A model generated the notes under the pieces. It worked only from the letters and a program-made list of their open reading frames with translations. It searched no databases and was not told the origin of the DNA. A stretch of DNA of 64,000 nt from Bacteroidota bacterium (GTDB lineage Bacteria; Bacteroidota; Bacteroidia; Cytophagales; Cytophagaceae). Location of the stretch: assembly GCA_023391415.1 (NCBI GenBank), contig JAEWAY010000003.1, forward strand, positions 246,612-310,611, read 5' to 3'. This document shows, in pieces, positions 17,209 to 25,464 of the stretch (its first letter is position 1; the number at the start of each line of letters is the position of its first letter). The position numbers were made by a program, and so were the translations under genes.

Positions 17209-17583
17209 TTAGCGGGACTGGGCGATACCGGCAAACAAAAGACACCAGCCAACAATAAGTATCACTCCTCCAAAAGGTGTTACGGCTCCCCACTTCCCGA
17301 TTCCGCTCAGACACAGCGCGTATAGCGATCCGGAGAAAATCAGGGTGCCCGCGATAAAGGAGATACCCGCGTAATTGAACAGGGGCGATTGCATACGATC
17401 CATCAGCAGGCCTAGTATCAGCAGCGCGAAAGCGTGATAGAACTGATACTTTACGGCGGTCTCATAGACGTCGAGCCGACCGGAGTTGAGCAATGTCGCT
17501 TTGAGCGCGTGCGCTCCGAAAGCACCTATGGCGATGCCGGAGCCGCCAAGCGCGGCTCCGGTCAATAAGAAAAGTTTTTGCAT
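17209..17583 (-). CDS. DUF423 family small membrane protein
   Basis: This 124-residue inner-membrane protein has about four transmembrane helices. The N-terminus (GAALGGSGIAIGAFGAHALK) is the signature of DUF423 (YgdD of E. coli). The function of the family is not known. It lies 12 bp downstream of the YggS gene on the minus strand, so the two are probably co-transcribed, and it ends at the terminator 17167-17206. No catalytic residues are apparent. Confidence 0.92.
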   Translation of the reverse strand: MQKLFLLTGAALGGSGIAIGAFGAHALKATLLNSGRLDVYETAVKYQFYHAFALLILGLLMDRMQSPLFNYAGISFIAGTLIFSGSLYALCLSGIGKWGAVTPFGGVILIVGWCLLFAGIAQSR

Positions 17584-17595
17584 GTTAAATTTTTA

Positions 17596-18270
17596 TTAAT
17601 AATTCCTTGATCCGAATATGGATGAACCGACTCTTATCAATGTGCCGCCTTCTTCAAGCGCTATTGGATAATCGCCCGACATGCCCATGGATATTTCCTG
17701 AAAATCAACATTAAACAGATCGTTATATTCGTTTTTAAATTGTTCGAAATGTTGTTTTACCTCTCTGAACTCCCCTCTGATTTGTTCCCTGTCGTCTGTA
17801 TTGGTCGCCATCGCCATAAGTCCTTTGACACGAATGTTTTGGAGGTCTGAAAGCTCGGGAGAGGATAGCAGTTCGCGGGCTTCCTGCCAGGACATCCCAT
17901 GTTTGGTTTCCTCGCTGGCGATGTGTATTTGTAACAGGCAGTTGATTGTCCGATCGTTCTTTAAGGCTTCCTTGTTGATAAGTTTAAGCAGCTTGAATGA
18001 GTCGACCGAATGAATCATGTATACAAAGGGGGCGATATATTTTATTTTGTTGCTTTGCAAATGTCCGATCATGTGCCATAAGATATCCGGGGGGAGTTTT
18101 TCCTGTTTTTCGGTCATTTCCTGCACTTTGTTTTCGCCAAAATGTCGCTGGCCGCTTTGGTAGGCTTCCAGGATGGCCGAGACCGGATGATTTTTTGATA
18201 CGGCGATAAGGGAAAATGGAGAGGATTTATGCCGGGATAGAATTTGATGGATATTGTCAGCTATGGTCAT
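17596..18270 (-). CDS. YggS family pyridoxal-phosphate homeostasis protein
   Basis: This 224-residue protein is a single PLP-binding barrel of the YggS/PLPBP family, which controls cellular levels of pyridoxal phosphate. The PLP lysine is K26 in LIAVSKNHPV. Further family motifs are FGENKVQEM, WHMIGHLQSNK, and the phosphate-binding SMGMSGDYPIALEEGGTLIRVGS region near the C-terminus. The length is normal. It is the first gene of a two-gene unit with the DUF423 gene and is divergent from the GH3 gene at 18393 across 122 bp. Confidence 0.95.
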   Translation of the reverse strand: MTIADNIHQILSRHKSSPFSLIAVSKNHPVSAILEAYQSGQRHFGENKVQEMTEKQEKLPPDILWHMIGHLQSNKIKYIAPFVYMIHSVDSFKLLKLINKEALKNDRTINCLLQIHIASEETKHGMSWQEARELLSSPELSDLQNIRVKGLMAMATNTDDREQIRGEFREVKQHFEQFKNEYNDLFNVDFQEISMGMSGDYPIALEEGGTLIRVGSSIFGSRNY

Positions 18271-18392
18271 TACCGGATGAGGATACTTGAAAATTTCAGT
18301 AAGAGTATATTTTTTCCTAATTTCAAAACAAAAAACACCACGGGGTATTTAACTTTTGAGTAAGAAAATTACAAAGATTTCTGATAAATAAT

Positions 18393-19946
18393 ATGACAAT
18401 TTTAGGGTCAATTTTGAAAAAGGGGATAAAGTTGAGCGCGGTCGCGGAAAAGGAAAAATCTTCCCCGGAAAATCAGCAACTTAGAGAACTTCGTAAATTG
18501 CTTACAGCGGCCCGTAATACGGCCTTTGGTCAGAAATTTGGATTTGACACCGTACTGAAAAGTGGCCGAAAAGATCTGAGGGAGCTATACGCGGCGTATC
18601 GAAGCAGCGTACCGGTATACTCCTACAATACGCTGTTCGGGGAATGGTGGCATCAATGCAAGGAGGGGAGGAAGAATGTGACCTGGCCCGGCCAGATCCG
18701 TTATTTCGCGTTGAGTTCGGGAACATCCGAGTCGGCGTCTAAATATATTCCGATTTCATCGGAAATGATCAATGCCATAAAGAAGACAGGAATACGCCAG
18801 ATTAAAACGCTGTCGAAGTATGATCTTCCCGATCGCCTGTTTACCAAAGGGATTCTGATGCTAGGAGGGAGTACGGACCTTAATAAGTCCGGTCATTATT
18901 TTGAAGGAGATCTGAGTGGTATTCAGGCTAGTAAGATACCTTTCTGGTTCCAGCGCTTTTATAAGCCCGGCAAGGAAATCGCCAAAAACAGGGATTGGAA
19001 TATGAAGCTCCGGGAAATTACCCTTACCGCGCCTTCCTGGGATATTGGGTTTGTAGTGGGAGTACCTGCCTGGATACAGTTGATGATGGAAGAGATCATC
19101 AGGCATTACAATCTGAAAAATATTCATGAAATATGGCCTAATCTGGAGGTTTTTGTGCATGGAGGCGTTTCATTCGAGCCTTATAAAAAGAGTTTTGAGA
19201 ATTTGCTGGGTAAGCCGCTGACCTATATCGAAACCTATTTGGCTTCCGAAGGGTTTGTGGCTTTTCAGAATCGTCCGGATACTTCTTCTATGGCGATGGT
19301 CCTGGACAATGGTATATTTTTTGAATTTGTTCCTTTTACGGAAAAAAATTTTGATGAAAACGGCGATCTCGTCGCTCAACCCGAGATTTTGATGATCGAC
19401 GAGGTGGAGGAAAATAAGGAATACGCCCTGTTGCTGAGCACATGCGCCGGCGCCTGGCGTTATCTCATTGGCGACGTTGTCCGCTTTACGGACAAGTCCC
19501 GTTCTGAAATCCTGATAACGGGTAGAACCAAGCATTATCTGAGCTTGTGCGGAGAGCATCTTTCGGTCGATAATATGAACAAAGCGATTCGGATGACCGC
19601 TGAGGAATTGGGCGTTTCGATCAAGGAGTACGCGGTAGCCGGCATCCCATATGATTCCATGTTCGCCCATCGTTGGTTTTTGGGGGTGGAAGGCGACGCC
19701 GATCCGGAAAAAATAAAGACGATACTGGATGATAAACTAAAAGTACTCAACGACGATTATAAAACAGAACGGATAAGCGCCTTGAAAGAAGTCCTGGTGA
19801 ATATATTGCCTCTGGAAGTATTTTACGCGTATCTGAAAATGAAAGGGAAAGTCGGAGGGCAGAATAAATTCCCCCGTGTATTGAAAAAGAATCAATTAAA
19901 TGAGTGGGAGTCTTTTTTGACAGAGAAAGGATACTCTATACGATAA
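18393..19946 (+). CDS. GH3 family acyl-adenylate-forming enzyme
   Basis: This 517-residue protein belongs to the GH3 family, named for plant enzymes that activate a carboxylic acid with ATP and join it to an amino acid. ATP-binding motif I is LSSGTSESASKYIP (~108-121), motif II is around YLASEG (~285), and motif III is YLIGDVVRF (~356). The C-terminal domain has the Lys near GGQNKFPRVL. Bacterial members are widespread in Bacteroidota but their substrates are unknown. The LysE-type exporter gene begins 12 bp downstream, which suggests a shared product. The near-consensus TAACTTTTG at ~18350 may be its promoter. Confidence 0.93.
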   Translation: MTILGSILKKGIKLSAVAEKEKSSPENQQLRELRKLLTAARNTAFGQKFGFDTVLKSGRKDLRELYAAYRSSVPVYSYNTLFGEWWHQCKEGRKNVTWPGQIRYFALSSGTSESASKYIPISSEMINAIKKTGIRQIKTLSKYDLPDRLFTKGILMLGGSTDLNKSGHYFEGDLSGIQASKIPFWFQRFYKPGKEIAKNRDWNMKLREITLTAPSWDIGFVVGVPAWIQLMMEEIIRHYNLKNIHEIWPNLEVFVHGGVSFEPYKKSFENLLGKPLTYIETYLASEGFVAFQNRPDTSSMAMVLDNGIFFEFVPFTEKNFDENGDLVAQPEILMIDEVEENKEYALLLSTCAGAWRYLIGDVVRFTDKSRSEILITGRTKHYLSLCGEHLSVDNMNKAIRMTAEELGVSIKEYAVAGIPYDSMFAHRWFLGVEGDADPEKIKTILDDKLKVLNDDYKTERISALKEVLVNILPLEVFYAYLKMKGKVGGQNKFPRVLKKNQLNEWESFLTEKGYSIR

Positions 19947-19958
19947 AACAGCTGAGCT

Positions 19959-20597
19959 ATGATGTGGCAGGCCATATTAAGCGGATTAGGTTTTGGATTA
20001 ATGCTTGCTATGGTGCCAGGTCCGGTGTTTTTCGCGTTGATCCAGACCGGAATCGCCCGGGGGTTTAAGTATGGTGTATTGTTCGCGCTGGGAGTCGCGC
20101 TGAGCGATGTGGCTTTTATCGGACTTACGTATTATGGGGTTTCCGCTTTTCTGGACGATCGCTTTGTGAGGAAATTGGTTGGTCTGGCCGGAGGGCTGGT
20201 AATGATGATATTTGGGGCGTTTTATTTTTTCAGAGGCGCCCGGACTTCGGCGACCTATGAGCAGATCAATCGCCAGCAGAAGGGTGGAGTCAGTCTGGTG
20301 ATCAAAGGCTTTGTGCTCAATATTCTGAATCCTTTCGTGTTTTTCTTCTGGGTGGGGATGGTAAGCGTGATTAGTATAGAATTTGGCAGCGATGAACGCC
20401 TTATTTTTACGTTTTTTATCGCGTCGGTCGTCATGGTCTTTTGTGTCGACGTATTCAAGTCTTTTATTTCCAATATAATAAAGCGATTTTTTACAGGGCG
20501 TTTCATGCTGATCCTCAACCGGGCGCTGGGCGTTATTTTAGCGGGTGTCGGGATTCGTTTGATTTACAAAGCCCTGACCGACACTCTGCTGGTATAA
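19959..20597 (+). CDS. LysE family translocator
   Basis: This 212-residue inner-membrane protein has about six transmembrane segments and the LysE/RhtB signature LGFGLMLAMVPGPVFFALI near the N-terminus, with IKGFVLNILNPFVFFFWVG in the middle. Family members export amino acids or their derivatives in exchange for protons. It follows the GH3 gene by 12 bp, so the two are co-transcribed. The substrate cannot be read from the sequence; export of an amino acid or an amino acid conjugate made by the GH3 enzyme is inference. It ends 5 bp before the end of the convergent BatA gene. Confidence 0.93.
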   Translation: MMWQAILSGLGFGLMLAMVPGPVFFALIQTGIARGFKYGVLFALGVALSDVAFIGLTYYGVSAFLDDRFVRKLVGLAGGLVMMIFGAFYFFRGARTSATYEQINRQQKGGVSLVIKGFVLNILNPFVFFFWVGMVSVISIEFGSDERLIFTFFIASVVMVFCVDVFKSFISNIIKRFFTGRFMLILNRALGVILAGVGIRLIYKALTDTLLV

Positions 20598-20602
20598 GCG
20601 TT

Positions 20603-21652
20603 TCAGTCTTCCAGGCTATTGGTAAGGAACGTGTTTTTGGTGAACAGCCATAGAAGATAAAAGATAATCCCGATGATCAGATAAGGAAAGTAAAAGTCCT
20701 GGTATCGCGTATCGGCGTTGATGAGATGCCGCGATTTATGCAGATTGTCGATTTGTTCGAAAACCTTTCCTAGTTGGGCTTCGCTTTTAACTCTGAAAAA
20801 ATCGCCGGAAGTAAGCCGGGCTACTTCTTTTAGCGTTTTTTCGTCAAGGTGAGATTCAATAAGGGTTGTTTTTCCTGTTTTGGGGTCTTTGTAAGGTACC
20901 TGTCCGGTTTTTCCGATAGCGATACTGTAGATATTGATTCCATAGCGCTTCGCCAACCTGGCCGCGGCGAGCGGAGGTATGTTGCCGGCCGTGTTTTCAC
21001 CGTCGCTTATCAGAATCAGTATTCGCGACCTTCCGTCTGAATCCAGCAGACGGTTTACTCCGGTCGCTATGGCTACGCCTATGGCGGTACCTCCACCGGG
21101 TATCATGCCTACATGGACTTCGTTCAGCCATTGCCGGATGGCGTCATGATCGTAGGTAAGAGGCGACAGGGACGCGGCGCCTTCTCCAAACACCAGAAGA
21201 CCGATAAGGTCGTTGGGGCGGCGCGCTATAAAATCGGAGGCTACTTCCAGCGAAGCTTTCAGCCGGTTGGGTTTCAGGTCTGAAATATCCATTGACTCGC
21301 TGATATCGATCGCCAGTAAAATATCGATACCTTCGGAGTAGTCGGGCGATGTTCTGATCAATAATTGAGGGCGGGCCAGAGAGACGAGAATAAACGTGAG
21401 CGATATGCTGAATAAAATGGACGGAATATGCCGCGCCGCGGCGTTTTTAAACAAAAGACGCTCTTCGGATGAGAAAGCCAGGACAAGCTTGTTCCTGAAC
21501 TTAAAGTGAAGTAACCACTTTACGACAAACAGTAAAGGAATCAGAAGAATAAAATATAAAAAGCGCGGATTTTCCCAATGAAAAGTTTTCAGGGTTTCAT
21601 AGGAGAACCATATAGGAGAGAGCCAGTCGATACTATCCTTCGCGGAGTTCAT
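20603..21652 (-). CDS. BatA-like von Willebrand factor A membrane protein
   Basis: This 349-residue protein has two N-terminal transmembrane helices (~31-49 and ~78-96), a VWA domain in the periplasm or cytoplasm, and a C-terminal helix (~325-342). The metal-ion-dependent adhesion site is intact: DISES (DxSxS), a Thr in GGGTAIGVA, and Asp in LILISDGENTAG. It is typical of BatA in the aerotolerance (Bat) operon of Bacteroidota. It lies downstream of the BatD-like gene, overlapping it by 20 bp, and is the last gene of the unit. MoxR and BatB are not present here. Confidence 0.92.
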   Translation of the reverse strand: MNSAKDSIDWLSPIWFSYETLKTFHWENPRFLYFILLIPLLFVVKWLLHFKFRNKLVLAFSSEERLLFKNAAARHIPSILFSISLTFILVSLARPQLLIRTSPDYSEGIDILLAIDISESMDISDLKPNRLKASLEVASDFIARRPNDLIGLLVFGEGAASLSPLTYDHDAIRQWLNEVHVGMIPGGGTAIGVAIATGVNRLLDSDGRSRILILISDGENTAGNIPPLAAARLAKRYGINIYSIAIGKTGQVPYKDPKTGKTTLIESHLDEKTLKEVARLTSGDFFRVKSEAQLGKVFEQIDNLHKSRHLINADTRYQDFYFPYLIIGIIFYLLWLFTKNTFLTNSLED

Positions 21653-22529
21653 GTTTTCGGTTTATATAACGCGCGTTCGCGAATTTTTTGAGAGAACCAA
21701 TGGCGGTCATTACGGCGCCGGAAGTGATTCCGCCAAAAATCGCGCGGTCGATCACGATTAAGGCGTCTTTCAGGTCTTCTTTCCGAAAAAGTTCCGTAAT
21801 CTCCGTCGACGTATAGGTGGCGATGGGTTTGTTTTCAATCGCTCCGAGATAATCCTTCCAGAGGCTTAACAGGTTCTTTAAGGCTTCCGTGTTTCTTTTG
21901 GTGGCGTATACGCGTTCGAATTTTTCAAACCGCGCTACAAAACTCCGGTGATTCTGGATGATATTGTAAATCCGGATACGCCGGAGTATGGGTTGTCCTA
22001 AAAAATGAAACGCGAGTATCAACAGCGATATAATCGCCAGGAACGATACGATAATGAGTGGAAAATTGGTTTTATGTTCGATATTTTCCCAGTGATCGGA
22101 CTCTTTCAGGACAGGGTGCTCCGGAAGCTCCGGCAATAATTCGTGAAGTTTGAACGATACAGGCGGTGGATAGATGGAGATGGAATCGCCGTTGGAAAGG
22201 ATATATACCGGAATGGTCAACGTGGGATTACCGACGATGTCGAACAGCCGGGCCTGATAGATGGTGCAGTCCTTGCTGATCCCGTTTTCCGTAATGGTTG
22301 GGAAATACTTTCGCCCAATCAGTTCGAATGGTTCGAAGTTGAAACTGGTATCCGGAAAAAGCACGCTTAACTCAGGCGCGTGTTCATACACCAGATAAAT
22401 GTCAACGGGCTCGCCCAGTGTTAACTCCTTTTTGCTGGAGCCTGATCGTATATCCGACTGGCTCAAGGCGACGCGCTGAATCAGGCAACAAAGGAGGAGC
22501 GGAACGAATTTTATCCAGGGAGGGCGCAT
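21633..22529 (-). CDS. BatD-like membrane protein
   Basis: This 298-residue protein has a signal peptide (residues 1-23), a beta-rich extracytoplasmic region (~25-150), one transmembrane helix (~155-178, PLIIVSFLAIISLLILAF) and a cytoplasmic helical tail. That topology and its place between a DUF58 gene and a BatA gene are those of BatD-type or DUF4381-like proteins. The sequence itself is divergent and I recognise no catalytic motif. It begins right at the stop of the DUF58 gene (abutting) and overlaps the BatA gene by 20 bp, indicating translational coupling. Confidence 0.75.
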   Translation of the reverse strand: MRPPWIKFVPLLLCCLIQRVALSQSDIRSGSSKKELTLGEPVDIYLVYEHAPELSVLFPDTSFNFEPFELIGRKYFPTITENGISKDCTIYQARLFDIVGNPTLTIPVYILSNGDSISIYPPPVSFKLHELLPELPEHPVLKESDHWENIEHKTNFPLIIVSFLAIISLLILAFHFLGQPILRRIRIYNIIQNHRSFVARFEKFERVYATKRNTEALKNLLSLWKDYLGAIENKPIATYTSTEITELFRKEDLKDALIVIDRAIFGGITSGAVMTAIGSLKKFANARYINRKHELREG

Positions 22530-23396
22530 TTAGTTCGACCTCCTTTTTTTAAAAAGATTCGCTAGTTGGGGCGCGTAATCCTCATGGGTATTGACCCACA
22601 GGTAGGAGGCCTTGTCACGGTCGCACAGGTTTTTCAGTATGGCCTTCCGTTCGTTGAAGTTCCTGGCGAATGCCGACCGGAATGTCTTGGACGAAGTATT
22701 GACCCATTTTGTTTTACGGGTTTCTTTGTCCACTACTGGAATGATACCGAGCTTGGGAAAGCTGAACTCAATAGGGTCGGACAGGTGAATCACTACAAGA
22801 TCGTGTTTTCGGGCGATCGCCGTTAGCTTTTTTTCATAGCCTTCGTCGATAAAGTCCGAAATCAGTATGACAATACTTTTCTTTTTCAGGATATTGAACG
22901 AGTAGCGGAGACACGCGTTAAGATCGGTTTTGGCCGATCGCGGCTGTAGGGCGAAGAGTTTGTATATAATGTGGTATATGTGAGGCAGGCCTTTGTCCGG
23001 CCGAATAAATATTTCTCTCGTATCGCTGAACCCAATAAGGCCTACGGTACTATTTTCCCGTCCGGCGGAGAGAGCCAGAACGGCGCAGATTTCCTTGCCA
23101 ATCGCTATTTTGGCTTTTCGGTCGCTGCCGATTTCCTGAGAGCCACTGACATCCAGTATGAAAAAAACGTTCTGATCCTTTCCTTCCTTGAATGTTTTTA
23201 CAAATGTCCCATGTCCTTTGGCGCTTACGTTCCAGTCGATCGCCCGTACCTCGTCGCCGTACTGATACGCGCGCACATCGTCAAACTCCAATCCGGAGCC
23301 TTTGAAAACGGAACGAAAGTCGCCACTTACCCGACTGGTGACTTCTTTACGGATCTTTATTTCGTATTGCCTTATTTTCTTAAGAATCTCCTTCAT
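22530..23396 (-). CDS. DUF58 domain-containing protein (BatA-associated)
   Basis: This 288-residue cytoplasmic protein matches DUF58: GSGLEFDDVRAYQYGDEV and IDWNVSAKGHGTFVKTF, then a VWA-like fold with FILDVSGSQEIGS (DxSxS metal site) and VILISDFIDEG. It has no membrane segment. In Bacteroidota DUF58 genes normally follow a moxR AAA+ ATPase, forming a chaperone-like complex; no moxR is present upstream here, where a plus-strand lipoprotein gene starts 52 bp away. It is the first gene of a three-gene minus-strand operon. The molecular role is unknown. Confidence 0.93.
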   Translation of the reverse strand: MKEILKKIRQYEIKIRKEVTSRVSGDFRSVFKGSGLEFDDVRAYQYGDEVRAIDWNVSAKGHGTFVKTFKEGKDQNVFFILDVSGSQEIGSDRKAKIAIGKEICAVLALSAGRENSTVGLIGFSDTREIFIRPDKGLPHIYHIIYKLFALQPRSAKTDLNACLRYSFNILKKKSIVILISDFIDEGYEKKLTAIARKHDLVVIHLSDPIEFSFPKLGIIPVVDKETRKTKWVNTSSKTFRSAFARNFNERKAILKNLCDRDKASYLWVNTHEDYAPQLANLFKKRRSN

Positions 23397-23448
23397 GGGA
23401 ACATTGCGAAGATTTCTAAATTTAATGGAAAATAATTAATTTTCTCCT

Positions 23449-23805
23449 GTGAAAAATTCAATCATAATTCTGGCTATGGTTATGGCTATGTCCTGTGCCG
23501 GAGATAAGAACGCCAAACCACCCGCGGGCCTTATCGCGCGGGATACCATGGTAAACCTATTGGTAGACATGCATGTGGCGCAGGCGGATGTTGGTATGAG
23601 AAACTTGCCTCAGGACTCGGCTGATAACCTGATTTTTATCAAGAGAACCAAGATTTTGAAGAGTCATAATGTAGATGAAGAGGCGTTTAGGGATAGCTAT
23701 TCCTACTATCTTAACAATATTCAGCAGATGGAAGAAATATACGCGCGGATTGTCGATAGTCTTGGCCTGAAAGAAACCCAGGCGAGCGCCTTGGGAACTC
23801 CATAA
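23449..23805 (+). CDS. DUF4296 domain lipoprotein
   Basis: This 118-residue lipoprotein starts at a GTG (23449) with a short signal peptide and lipobox AMSC (residue 16). DUF4296 members have the conserved segment LLVDMHVAQADVGMR (~38-52) and a later YYLNNIQQMEEIYARIVDSL. They are Bacteroidota-specific and of unknown function. The gene is divergent from the DUF58 operon. A 9-bp inverted repeat lies 7 bp after the stop and may end its transcript. Confidence 0.85.
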   Translation: MKNSIIILAMVMAMSCAGDKNAKPPAGLIARDTMVNLLVDMHVAQADVGMRNLPQDSADNLIFIKRTKILKSHNVDEEAFRDSYSYYLNNIQQMEEIYARIVDSLGLKETQASALGTP

Positions 23806-23812
23806 GCCTTGT

Positions 23813-23860
23813 TTTCAGCGGAGAGCGCTTTCGGAAGGCCATTTTTTACGCCCGCTGAAA
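23813..23860 (+). repeat. 9-bp inverted repeat after the DUF4296 gene
   Basis: TTTCAGCGG (23813-23821) and CCGCTGAAA (23852-23860) are exact complements with a 30-base gap. No T-run follows, so it is a weak terminator candidate or a leader structure for the response regulator. Confidence 0.4.
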
Positions 23861-23978
23861 TATTGAAGCGTTTATTGCCGGAAAAACCTCCGATCGGAGC
23901 GCGATAACAATTGATCTTGGCTCCATGTTATATCATGAAAGGACTCGCTGAGATTGAATGCAGCGTTTATCGAACGAT

Positions 23979-24383
23979 ATGAAAAAGTTCAATTGCGTAT
24001 TGTTGGTGGATGATGACGGAGCGACCAATTTTATTAACTACCGCCTTGTTAAACAATTGGGCGTTACCGAGGAAATCCACACAGAGTTTAACGGTGAAAA
24101 AGCCTTGAACTATATTCAATATTATGCTGAAAAGCATGACAACCACGCTCCAGAGCTGATTTTGCTTGATCTGAAAATGCCGGTTCTGGATGGCTATGAA
24201 TTTATGGAGTACTTGCGATTGAAAAAGTTCGCGAATAAAGACAGAATCCATGTGCTCGTGGTAAGCGCGGGAGGAAGGAAGGAGGATATGGAGCGTTTGC
24301 TCCGATTCAATGTGCGTTGTATATCCAAGCCATTGACCCTTGAGTGTCTGACCGAAGCGCTAGGTTCTCCCCAATGTCTTTGA
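23979..24383 (+). CDS. Single-domain response regulator
   Basis: The protein (134 residues from the ATG at 23979; an in-frame ATG at 23958 is the alternative) is one receiver domain and nothing else. The acidic pocket is VDDD (D11-D13), the phosphorylated Asp is D64 in LLDLKMP, the conserved Ser is in VVSAGG, and the Lys is in ISKPL. It has no DNA-binding output domain, like CheY- and Spo0F-type or phosphorelay proteins. No histidine kinase lies next to it. It probably relays phosphate or acts by protein contact. Confidence 0.93.
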   Translation: MKKFNCVLLVDDDGATNFINYRLVKQLGVTEEIHTEFNGEKALNYIQYYAEKHDNHAPELILLDLKMPVLDGYEFMEYLRLKKFANKDRIHVLVVSAGGRKEDMERLLRFNVRCISKPLTLECLTEALGSPQCL

Positions 24384-24421
24384 TTAGGTCTTTTAAAGTA
24401 TCGAATCGCGATAGGAGGTAT

Positions 24422-24480
24422 GACCAGAGGATTTGGTCGCTTCGAGTGACTCGAAATCACTTACACTTGTTCAGATGTAA
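24422..24480 (+). other. Three consecutive stem-loops in the leader of the YihY gene
   Basis: In the 137-bp gap between the response regulator and the YihY gene are three small hairpins: GACCA/TGGTC (24422-24438), TTCGAG/CTCGAA (24441-24455, 3-base loop) and TTACA/TGTAA (24461-24480). They could be an mRNA leader structure. I could not match any known RNA family. Confidence 0.3.
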
Positions 24481-24520
24481 CGCGGGACTTGCCCCGATGG
24501 TTGGTTGTTGAAACGTATTT

Positions 24521-25441
24521 TTGATTGATCGAGTGAAAATAAGCCTGCTACGTAAAGTATGGAACTTGTGCAAGGGTTCGTTTTTGCATCTGGCGGATTG
24601 CAATCCATTGCTTTTAGCTTCCTCTACCGCTTTTTTCGCTACTTTTAGCATCGCTCCTATTTTCGTCATTATTATACGCATGTTTAGCGTGATATTGGGG
24701 GAGCAAGCGATCAAGGCCGAGATTTTGCTCAATATGAAGACCTGGTTGGGGAAACAGGCGGCGACCGCTGTGCATGACGCCCTTGAAAACATGTCAATGA
24801 TGGCCGGCGAGTGGTACTATACTCTGTTGGGGTTCGCTTTTATGATTTTTATCGCCTCGTCGTTATGGGGCACGATCAAAGTAGCGATCAACCATATCTG
24901 GGGGGTAAAAACCAAAACGGGGCTTAATTATCGTATGATGATCAAAGATCGGTTTATCGGAATCTTTCTTATTATGATTTTCGGTTCCCTGATACTTATC
25001 AATATTTTTTCGCATTTAATGCTGGTGTATATTCGAAGGAATACGGAATCGTTTACAGGTGATTATAACATGATTCTGGCTGAGTTGGCGGGCGAGTTTG
25101 TATCTTTTGTCATGATGATACTATGGTTTGTGTTGATATACAGGATACTGCCCGCGGCGAAAGTAGAGTGGAAGGTGGTCTGGACCGGAGGTATGGTGAC
25201 GGGAGTGCTCTTCGCCATTGGCCGGCTTAGCTTGATTAAGTTGTTGCCGTCAGAGGGCCTGTCCAACATATATGGAGCGTCCGGTTCTTATATGCTTATT
25301 CTGCTTTTTGTATTTTATTCCGCGTTGATCTTTTATCTGGGGGCGGCTTTTACCCGAAAATACGCGGAATTTGCCGGATATGAGATCCGTCCGAAGAGTA
25401 ACGCGATACGTGTTCGGACAGATGATGTATTTGATGAATAA
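24521..25441 (+). CDS. YihY/BrkB family membrane protein
   Basis: This 306-residue inner-membrane protein has six or so transmembrane helices and family segments such as LLASSTAFFATFSIAPIFVI and YGASGSYMLILLFVFYSALI near the ends. YihY proteins were once called RNase BN wrongly; their function is still not clear. The start is TTG 24521 or GTG 24533; homologues do not decide it. It is followed 23 bp later by an SDR gene on the same strand, so these may be co-transcribed. Confidence 0.9.
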   Translation: MIDRVKISLLRKVWNLCKGSFLHLADCNPLLLASSTAFFATFSIAPIFVIIIRMFSVILGEQAIKAEILLNMKTWLGKQAATAVHDALENMSMMAGEWYYTLLGFAFMIFIASSLWGTIKVAINHIWGVKTKTGLNYRMMIKDRFIGIFLIMIFGSLILINIFSHLMLVYIRRNTESFTGDYNMILAELAGEFVSFVMMILWFVLIYRILPAAKVEWKVVWTGGMVTGVLFAIGRLSLIKLLPSEGLSNIYGASGSYMLILLFVFYSALIFYLGAAFTRKYAEFAGYEIRPKSNAIRVRTDDVFDE

Positions 25442-25464
25442 AACGAGATAACAGATAGCGCGCC

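Noticed and set aside
24516..24523. TATTTTTG as promoter of the YihY gene
   Set aside because: It matches TAnnTTTG, but it lies across the first candidate start codon, leaves almost no leader, and has no -33 element.
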